In this document: piece by piece, positions 39,401 to 44,624 of the stretch
How positions within the stretch are numbered: position 1 is the stretch's first letter
Layout of the letters: each line of letters opens with the position of its first letter
From: CAZUGO01 sp964619935
GTDB lineage: Bacteria; Planctomycetota; Phycisphaerae; UBA1845; CAIVHJ01
Length of the DNA: 44,624 nucleotides
Direction: 5' to 3'
Assembly (NCBI GenBank): GCA_964619935.1
Contig: CAZUGO010000093.1
Span: forward strand, 1-44,624
Notes under the pieces: generated by a model
Told to the model about the DNA's origin: nothing
Databases searched by the model: none
What the model saw: the letters and a program-made list of their open reading frames with translations, nothing else
Program-made: the position numbers and the translations under genes

Positions 39401-40339
39401 TCACGACCGCAATGCCGGACGCCCGGCGCTGAGGCACAACTCCACCAGGTCGTCCAGCCGGGCACTACCAGCGCACATCACCGTGTCGGCTCCACCCCAA
39501 TAAAGGGTCACCGTGCCGTCGTCCTCGGGGATGGCGCCGCAGGTGAAAACGACATTGTGCACATAGCCGGTGACTTCCCAGGGATCCTCCGGTTGCAGGA
39601 TCCAGTCGTCCGCGACGCCCAGGATCCGGGCCGGATCCGCCAGGTCGTGCAGCGCCACGCCCAGCCGGTACACCGAACCGTCCATGGTCGGGAACACGCC
39701 ATGATAAATGTGCAACCAGCCGCGTGGGGTGCGGATCGGTGTTGCGCCAGGCCCAATCTTCATTTCGTCCCAATGATAGGGTACCGGCTTCATGACCACC
39801 CGCGAATCGCCCCAGTGCACCAAGTCCGGCGAGTAGCTGATCCAGATCGCCCACGGCGAAATCTCCGAGTGCGGTCGGTCCAGACGCACATAGCGGCCAG
39901 CAAATCGCTGCGGAAACAGGACCACGTTGCGCAGATCCGCCTGGGTGATCAAAGCCACCCGCTCGACCGCCAGGAAGTCGTGCGTCCGGGCCAGGGCAAT
40001 GCGGACGCCATGTGCGGAGTAGGCACTGTAGGTGAGCAGGAAGGCACCCTCGATTTCGCAAATCCGGCAGTCCTCGACCCCGAACGCCTCGTACTCGGCG
40101 AACACCCCCGACGTGGCCGGCACCAGGAATGGTTCCGGGCGCACCGTAAACCGATAACCATCGTCGCTCTCGGCTAGTCCAATGATGCTGCGGCCATTGT
40201 GGCGATGGGCCCGAAACAACATGATGGTGCGCCCCTGGTAGCGAGCCATCCCCGCGTTGTGCACGGTCGCCACCGGATAGGGCACGTCGTCTCGGGTCAG
40301 GATAGGGTTCTGCGGGTAACGGCGAACAACAGGATGCAT
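39401..40339 (-). CDS. GH130 family beta-mannoside phosphorylase-like protein
   Basis: A 312-aa five-bladed propeller glycoside phosphorylase. Characteristic stretches are PVVRRYPQNPILTRDDVPYP, VHNAGMARYQGRTIMLFRAH, FGVEDCRICEIEGAFLLTYSA (the Asp after Glu is the proton donor of GH130), KIGPGATPIRTPRGWLHIYHG and YWGGADTVMCAGSA near the end. GH130 enzymes phosphorolyse beta-1,2- or beta-1,4-linked mannosides to mannose-1-phosphate. Which linkage cannot be told. Start ATG 40339 follows GGTGGAG; a GTG at 40351 is an open alternative. It has a good promoter on the minus strand. The acetolactate synthase-like gene lies 168 nt downstream on the same strand and may be a separate unit. Confidence 0.88.
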   Translation of the reverse strand: MHPVVRRYPQNPILTRDDVPYPVATVHNAGMARYQGRTIMLFRAHRHNGRSIIGLAESDDGYRFTVRPEPFLVPATSGVFAEYEAFGVEDCRICEIEGAFLLTYSAYSAHGVRIALARTHDFLAVERVALITQADLRNVVLFPQRFAGRYVRLDRPHSEISPWAIWISYSPDLVHWGDSRVVMKPVPYHWDEMKIGPGATPIRTPRGWLHIYHGVFPTMDGSVYRLGVALHDLADPARILGVADDWILQPEDPWEVTGYVHNVVFTCGAIPEDDGTVTLYWGGADTVMCAGSARLDDLVELCLSAGRPALRS

Positions 40340-40356
40340 AACTGGCTCCACCCGGA

Positions 40357-40392
40357 TGACTGCATTGTAGTCAGTCCCTCAGCGCATGCCAG
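40357..40392 (-). promoter_or_regulatory. Promoter with overlapping palindrome for the GH130 gene
   Basis: On the minus strand CTGGCA (40392-40387), a 17-nt spacer and TACAAT (40369-40364). TGACT (40357-40361) and AGTCA (40369-40373) form an inverted repeat around the -10 box, a likely operator. The transcript would start near 40357 and carry the GGTGGAG ribosome binding site. Confidence 0.5.
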
Positions 40393-40461
40393 GGCCGAAG
40401 CAACGGTTGCGACCCGCGGAACCCGCCGCTACGATGGCCAACGTTCACGCAGAGCCCCCTT

Positions 40462-41565
40462 ATGAGAGTCCTGGCACTCGAACCGTACTACGGCGGCAGC
40501 CACCAGGCGTTTCTGGACGGCTGGCGGCACCACAGCCGCCACGACTGGAGCCTGCTGACGCTACCACCCAACAAGTGGAAATGGCGAATGCGGCACTCGG
40601 CGATCACCTTCGCCGACCAAGTGCGCCAGGCCAGAGGCGAGTGGGATCTTCTGCTCTGCAGCGACATGTTGAACCTCGCCGAATTCCTGGGGCTGGCTCG
40701 CGGGACACTACCGCCGCGACCGACGGTGGCGTATTTTCACGAAAACCAGTTGACCTACCCGGTGCGCCGGGAAGACGAACGGGATTATCATTTTGCCATC
40801 AGCAATCTAACCACGGCGCTGGCCGCCGACGCCGTCTGGTTCAACTCGGCATTTCATCGGGACGAGTTTCTGACCGCTCTGCCAACATTTATCAAGCGCA
40901 TGCCCGACCATCAGCCGTTGCCGCAGATCCAGAGCATCCGTGCCAAGGCTGAGGTTCACCCCCCCGGCATCTGCCCGCCGGCCCCAAGGGGCCTGCGCCG
41001 TCCGGGCCCGTTGCGGATCCTGTGGGCGGCCCGCTGGGAACACGACAAGAATCCAGAAACATTTTTCGAAGCACTGGGACTGCTTCAGGACAACGGGGTG
41101 CCTTTCCGGGTCAGCGTCCTCGGGGAGCAGTTTCGCGCGCAGCCGCCGATCTTCGATCAGGCCCGCAGCCGCTTTGCCGGCCACATTGACCGCTGGGGCT
41201 ACCAGACCAGCCGAGCGGCGTATGAGGCCGCCCTCGCCGATGCCGATGTCATCGTGTCCACCGCGGTGCACGAGTTCTTCGGAATCAGCATTGTGGAAGC
41301 CATCGCCGCAGGGGCCTTTCCGGTGCTTCCCGACCGGTTGTCCTACCCGGAGATCCTGGAGCCGGCAGAACCAATGGGCCCATTCCTATATGATGGGAGC
41401 GCCCCCACTCTCGCCCGCGCCCTCCGTCACCTGGCGGCCACCTGGCCCGCGGCGGGCAGACGCAACGCAGACCACGAACGAGCAGTCGCCGCGGTGAGGC
41501 GCTACCAATGGGCCCAAGCGGCGCCCCGAATGGACCAGGCACTGGAAGCCCTGCTCAAGCGATAA
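40462..41565 (+). CDS. tRNA-queuosine alpha-mannosyltransferase family protein (DUF3524, GT-B)
   Basis: A 367-aa GT-B-fold glycosyltransferase. The N-terminal DUF3524 region is clear: MRVLALEPYYGGSHQAFLDGW, LTLPPNKWKWRMRHSA, YFHENQLTYPV, FNSAFHRDEFL. The C-terminal half has the usual LRILWAARWEHDKNPETFFEAL and STAVHEFFGISIVEAIAAGAFPVLP. Human GTDC1 (QTMAN), of the same family, mannosylates queuosine in tRNA-Asp; bacterial members carry the name by homology, so the tRNA substrate here is an inference. Start ATG 40462 is at the conserved N-terminus; the ribosome binding site is weak (AGAG). Divergent from the GH130 gene. GDP-mannose would be the donor. No queuosine-synthesis gene lies in the window. 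Confidence 0.88.
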   Translation: MRVLALEPYYGGSHQAFLDGWRHHSRHDWSLLTLPPNKWKWRMRHSAITFADQVRQARGEWDLLLCSDMLNLAEFLGLARGTLPPRPTVAYFHENQLTYPVRREDERDYHFAISNLTTALAADAVWFNSAFHRDEFLTALPTFIKRMPDHQPLPQIQSIRAKAEVHPPGICPPAPRGLRRPGPLRILWAARWEHDKNPETFFEALGLLQDNGVPFRVSVLGEQFRAQPPIFDQARSRFAGHIDRWGYQTSRAAYEAALADADVIVSTAVHEFFGISIVEAIAAGAFPVLPDRLSYPEILEPAEPMGPFLYDGSAPTLARALRHLAATWPAAGRRNADHERAVAAVRRYQWAQAAPRMDQALEALLKR

Positions 41566-41904
41566 GATTTAGGATTAAAGCAACAATGAACTGTGCTGCT
41601 ACCCGATCCACAGCCCCAAACTTCTGTGGTTCTGGAACCTCAGACCCCCAAAAAAACGTGTCAAGCATGGGTGGCAAAGTTTTGCGGATGAAGATCTTTT
41701 TTTGGTGCACTTCTGCCGGCCCCATTGTAACCACGGCAATCCCAGATTAACATAAGCCTCGCATTGTACGTGTGACCCCAGTTCCTTCGGGGCCACGGAC
41801 AGCGCTTGGGCAACGAGCCCAAAATGGGAGGGCGCCACGTTCTGCTTCCCGCATGACTGGAGTCCGGAGAACTCATAACTCAAGCAGATGGTAGGGAGAT
41901 GACC
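41566..41904 (+). promoter_or_regulatory. AT-richer non-coding leader before the Cys-rich protein gene
   Basis: This 339-bp stretch is visibly less GC-rich than its surroundings up to about 41760. It includes runs of seven A and eight T. A possible promoter is TTGTAA (41725-41730), a 17-nt spacer and TAACAT (41748-41753). Downstream, TTGGGC (41806-41811) pairs perfectly with GCCCAA (41817-41822) around AACGA, and CCCC/GGGG near 41777-41792 can pair too. The leader would be about 145 nt and structured. I match it to no known riboswitch and see no open reading frame with support. Confidence 0.4.
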
Positions 41905-44624
41905 ATGCAAGATCCCAGAAAAGTCTTGGCGGTGTGCGTCTGTTGTTTGTACGCCACGATGACACAAGCGCTCCTGGCCGACCCCACAGGGTTCGTGACG
42001 GAGATCAAGAATACACCGGAAGTCGGAACCTGCACCACCCAGGGCCTGGTGGTCTGCAACCTGTTCGTCGAGTTCGATACCCTGAGCGACAATCTGCTGA
42101 GTGCGGCGTTCGCGAACATCACCACCAACGACCCCGCTGGATTCTTCCAGTTTCCCGCGGCGATGGGGGGATCCAACACCGCGCCGCTGCAACTGTTTCT
42201 CGGCTTGTTTCCAGACTTGGCCTGCGACAGCTTTGTGACCATCGGGATCAAGAGCGTCCCGGTTGGTGGTACCGACTGCTCGACGGTCGACCCCGACTTT
42301 GACACCGTCCTGTTCAACACCGGTGGTGGAGTGGTTGGCGGCTGGTTCTGCAGCAATCCGCCCAGCGGACAGGGCATACCCGATCCGGCCAGCGGACAGA
42401 CCCTGCTCGCCCAGTTCACGGTCAACAATGGCTTCAACGTCTCGGGCGACCTGACCGTGTTTTACAACAACGGCCTGACGCCCTTTCTGGCAGACTTCAC
42501 CTGCGTCCAGGTAGGCTGCACCACCGATGATCAGTGCAACGACGACGATGCCTGCACCGCCGACGTCTGTGATGCCGGCACTTGCGTTAACAACCCGATC
42601 AGCTGCGACGACGGGAACGCCTGCACCGCCGATGGCTGCAACCCGGCCACCGGCTGTGTCAACGACCCGATCAGCTGCGACGACGGGAACGCCTGCACCG
42701 CCGATAGCTGCAACCCGGCCACCGGCTGCGTCAACGATCCCATCAGTTGCGATGACGGGGACGCCTGCACAAACGATAGCTGCGACCCGGCCACCGGCTG
42801 TGTCAACGATCCAGTGATCTGTGATCCCGGCCAGGTGTGCGTGCTCGGCATTTGTGTGGATCTGCCCGATTGCACCACCGACGACGACTGCGATGACCTC
42901 AACGCCTGCACCACGGATACCTGTGACGCCGGCACCTGTGTGTTCGCGCCGATCAGTTGCGACGACGGAAACGCCTGCACCGCCGATAGCTGCGACCCGG
43001 CCACCGGCTGCGTCAACGATCCAGTCATCTGTGATCCCGGCCAGGTGTGTGTGGACGGCATCTGCGTGGATGCCTCCGAGTGCACCACCGACGACGATTG
43101 CGACGACATGAGTGCCTGCACCGATGATGCCTGCGTTGCCGGGCGGTGCTCGAACACTCCTGTCGACTGCGATGACAAGAACGCCTGTACCGCCGACACC
43201 TGTGATCCAGCCACGGGCTGCGTCAACCCGAAGATCACGTGCAACGACGGCGATCCCTGCACCACCGACAGTTGTGACCCGGCCACCGGCTGTATTCACG
43301 CCCCCGTGGTCTGCCCGCCGGATCAGGTATGTGAAAACGGCATTTGCGTGCCCACCCGCGCCTGCCAGACGCCGAGTGATTGCGATGACGACAATCTGTG
43401 CACCACCGACATCTGCTTCCAGGGCAAGTGCGTCAGCGAGCCCCTGGACTGCGATGATAAATTGCCCTGCACGGTGGACTCCTGTGACCCGGCGACCGGT
43501 CAATGTGTGTTCGAGCCCGCCTGCGATGACGGCGATGCCTGCACCCAGGACTCCTGTGACCTACAGACCGGCGAGTGCACCCATATCGCCATAGACTGCG
43601 ACGACAAGATCGATTGCACCCAGGACTCCTGCGACCCGCTGACCGGCGAATGCGTGCACGAGTTGCTGGATTGCGACGACGACGATCCCTGCACGACCGA
43701 TACCTGCGATCCGGCGTTGGGTTGCGTCCATCAGCCCATCGTGTGTGATGATGACGTCGCCTGCACCCAGGATCTGTGCATGGCCGGAACCTGCGTGCAC
43801 ATCCCGATGAACCGTCAGTGCGACGACGACATCGAGTGCACCGTCGACATCTGCAACATGTTCAACGGCTGCCAGTACTTCCCCAGCGACGAGCTGTGCG
43901 ATGACGGCGTTGTGTGCACCAAGGACGTGTGCATCCCCGAGCAGGGCGGCTGCGTCGGCATCCCGAACGACCAGCTCTGCGACGACGGCGTGGACTGCAC
44001 CAAGGACCTCTGCGTCAACGGGCAGTGCATCAACGCCGCCGACGACAGCAAGTGTGACGACGGCATCAGTTGCACTATCGATACCTGCAACCCAGACGGT
44101 TGTGAAAACAAGGCAATTGACAACTTCTGCGACGATGACAACCCCTGCACCCAGGACGTCTGCGACCCCGAAGATGGCTGCATCTTCATTGGCGGCGGCG
44201 GCGGGGACTGCGACGACAACGATCCCTGCACCCTGGATGCCTGCGATGCCGCCACCGGCGAGTGCACCCATACTCCGGTGGTCTGTGACGATGGGAACTT
44301 CTGCAACGGCGCCGAGACCTGCAACCCGCAAACCGGGGCTTGCGAATCCCCGGGCAGCCCCTGCGCCGATGACGGCCTGTTCTGCAACGGCACGGAAAGC
44401 TGCAACGAGACCACCGACATGTGCGAGTCTTCCGGCGATCCCTGCGCCGATGACGGCCTGTTCTGCAACGGCACGGAAAGCTGCAACGAGACCACCGACA
44501 TGTGCGAGTCCTCCGGCGATCCCTGCCCCGATGACGGCCTGTTCTGCAACGGCACGGAAAGCTGCAACGAGACCAGATCGGAATGGCGTCGTTGCGGGAA
44601 AGAGTGGGAGGCTGAGTGTATGTG
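41905..44624 (+). CDS. Giant secreted Cys/Asp-rich repeat protein, 3' end missing
   Basis: Open to the end of the window, about 890 aa up to the junction at 44574. A signal peptide (MQDPRKVLAVCVCCLYATMTQALLA) precedes an N-terminal beta-rich domain (residues about 26-205, LVVCNLFVEFDTLSDN, DSFVTIGIKSVP, LLAQFTVNNGFNVSGDLTVFYNNG). Then come over twenty repeats of about 24 residues of the form CDDGNACTADSCDPATGCVNDP, matching the Dictyostelium CTDC repeat family (PF00526). Each holds four or so Cys, presumably disulfide-bonded, and acidic residues that could bind Ca2+. Start ATG 41905 follows AGGGAG by 6 nt; ATG 41899 is in frame too. The last 50 nt are probably adapter, so the true C-terminus is unknown. 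Role likely in surface or matrix structure or adhesion (inference). Confidence 0.85.
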   Translation, partial: MQDPRKVLAVCVCCLYATMTQALLADPTGFVTEIKNTPEVGTCTTQGLVVCNLFVEFDTLSDNLLSAAFANITTNDPAGFFQFPAAMGGSNTAPLQLFLGLFPDLACDSFVTIGIKSVPVGGTDCSTVDPDFDTVLFNTGGGVVGGWFCSNPPSGQGIPDPASGQTLLAQFTVNNGFNVSGDLTVFYNNGLTPFLADFTCVQVGCTTDDQCNDDDACTADVCDAGTCVNNPISCDDGNACTADGCNPATGCVNDPISCDDGNACTADSCNPATGCVNDPISCDDGDACTNDSCDPATGCVNDPVICDPGQVCVLGICVDLPDCTTDDDCDDLNACTTDTCDAGTCVFAPISCDDGNACTADSCDPATGCVNDPVICDPGQVCVDGICVDASECTTDDDCDDMSACTDDACVAGRCSNTPVDCDDKNACTADTCDPATGCVNPKITCNDGDPCTTDSCDPATGCIHAPVVCPPDQVCENGICVPTRACQTPSDCDDDNLCTTDICFQGKCVSEPLDCDDKLPCTVDSCDPATGQCVFEPACDDGDACTQDSCDLQTGECTHIAIDCDDKIDCTQDSCDPLTGECVHELLDCDDDDPCTTDTCDPALGCVHQPIVCDDDVACTQDLCMAGTCVHIPMNRQCDDDIECTVDICNMFNGCQYFPSDELCDDGVVCTKDVCIPEQGGCVGIPNDQLCDDGVDCTKDLCVNGQCINAADDSKCDDGISCTIDTCNPDGCENKAIDNFCDDDNPCTQDVCDPEDGCIFIGGGGGDCDDNDPCTLDACDAATGECTHTPVVCDDGNFCNGAETCNPQTGACESPGSPCADDGLFCNGTESCNETTDMCESSGDPCADDGLFCNGTESCNETTDMCESSGDPCPDDGLFCNGTESCNETRSEWRRCGKEWEAECM
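42601..42816 (+). repeat. 72-bp coding tandem repeat, clearest three copies
   Basis: Units starting at 42601, 42673 and 42745 have an exact 72-bp period and encode SCDDGNACTADGCNPATGCV-type repeats with few differences. More diverged copies continue to about 44340. The high DNA-level identity indicates recent duplication or gene conversion. Confidence 0.85.
44359..44574 (+). repeat. 81-bp near-identical coding tandem repeat at the contig end
   Basis: Units start at 44359, 44440 and 44521 with an exact 81-bp (27-codon) period encoding PCADDGLFCNGTESCNETTD and MCESSGD. The third copy is cut after 54 bp, where expected repeat sequence is replaced by adapter-like bases. Copy number in the genome is probably higher and collapsed here. 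Confidence 0.88.
44575..44624. other. Illumina adapter-like sequence at the contig end (artefact)
   Basis: From 44575 the sequence matches the reverse complement of the Illumina TruSeq universal adapter: AGATCGGAA, then GCGTCGT, then GGGAAAGAGTG, each at the correct spacing, 27 of the first 32 positions by my count. The previous two repeat copies predict different bases here. The match fades after about 32 nt. Not genomic; ignore in translation. Confidence 0.9.

Noticed and set aside
37802..40177. 791-codon plus-strand frame opposite the acetolactate synthase and GH130 genes
   Set aside because: Runs across two well-supported minus-strand genes and their spacer; no motifs.
41599..43503. Minus-strand Val/Ala/Gly-rich frame resembling a repeat protein
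   Set aside because: It is the complement of the Cys-rich repeats; its apparent repetition is inherited from the plus-strand 72-bp units, and it covers the leader and signal peptide region.

Overview
This window looks like one contig from a high-GC (roughly 65%) bacterium, most probably a member of Planctomycetota or a related lineage; this is inference. It rests on the GyrA sequence, an operon with an atypical phosphomannomutase and paired M16 peptidases, a secreted protein made of Cys/Asp-rich 'Dictyostelium-type' repeats, and an arsenosugar-type gene cluster. I saw no rRNA, tRNA, IS element or CRISPR array. Both contig ends lie in tandem repeats: an exact 22-bp minisatellite at the left, and an 81-bp coding repeat at the right that runs into sequence resembling an Illumina adapter.

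Layout. 1-389: minisatellite and hairpins. 390-3349 (minus): ABC-2 exporter (ATPase, then a permease-CPBP fusion). 3553-4944 (plus): fumC. 5114-5833 (minus): LolA-like secreted protein. 6234-7775 (plus): orphan ParA-type ATPase with its own promoter, then an ArsC-like selenoprotein interrupted by an in-frame UGA. 7916-12777 (minus): operon of a phosphomannomutase-like protein lacking its catalytic Ser, two complementary M16 peptidase subunits and a membrane protein. 12933-14762 (plus): TolC-family protein. 14979-18512 (minus): gyrA and a lamin-tail-like secreted protein. 18759-22590: HAD hydrolases, a small conserved protein, a degenerate histidine kinase-like protein and a second selenoprotein (SelW-like). 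22598-25092 (minus): serine acetyltransferase and a GT87-like transferase. 25286-29994 (plus): secreted protein, WbpM-like nucleotide-sugar dehydratase and polytopic transferase. 30012-37579 (plus): arsenosugar-type operon. 37598-40339 (minus): acetolactate synthase-like enzyme and GH130 phosphorylase. 40462-41565 (plus): tRNA-queuosine mannosyltransferase family. 41905-end: giant Cys-rich secreted protein, truncated.

The main hidden signals are the two selenoprotein genes, which ordinary ORF calling splits at UGA. ArsC-like UxxC is at 7422-7775 and SelW-like CxxU at 21516-21731 (minus). Each has a ribosome binding site, uninterrupted family-like sequence after the UGA, and a hairpin whose 5-nt loop begins GGU 22 or 23 nt after the UGA (GGUUC and GGUCU). 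That is the geometry of bacterial SECIS elements, so the genome probably encodes SelA/SelB/SelC/SelD outside this window.

The arsenosugar-type operon joins a radical-SAM ArsS homologue (Cys form), a single protein fusing three transferase domains that are usually separate, an ArsM-like methyltransferase, a DUF547 protein, and a large flavoprotein-ferredoxin membrane fusion whose FAD domain appears circularly permuted. A plausible reading (inference) is that arsenic is methylated, adenosylated and glycosylated here, with a membrane redox protein supplying or removing electrons.
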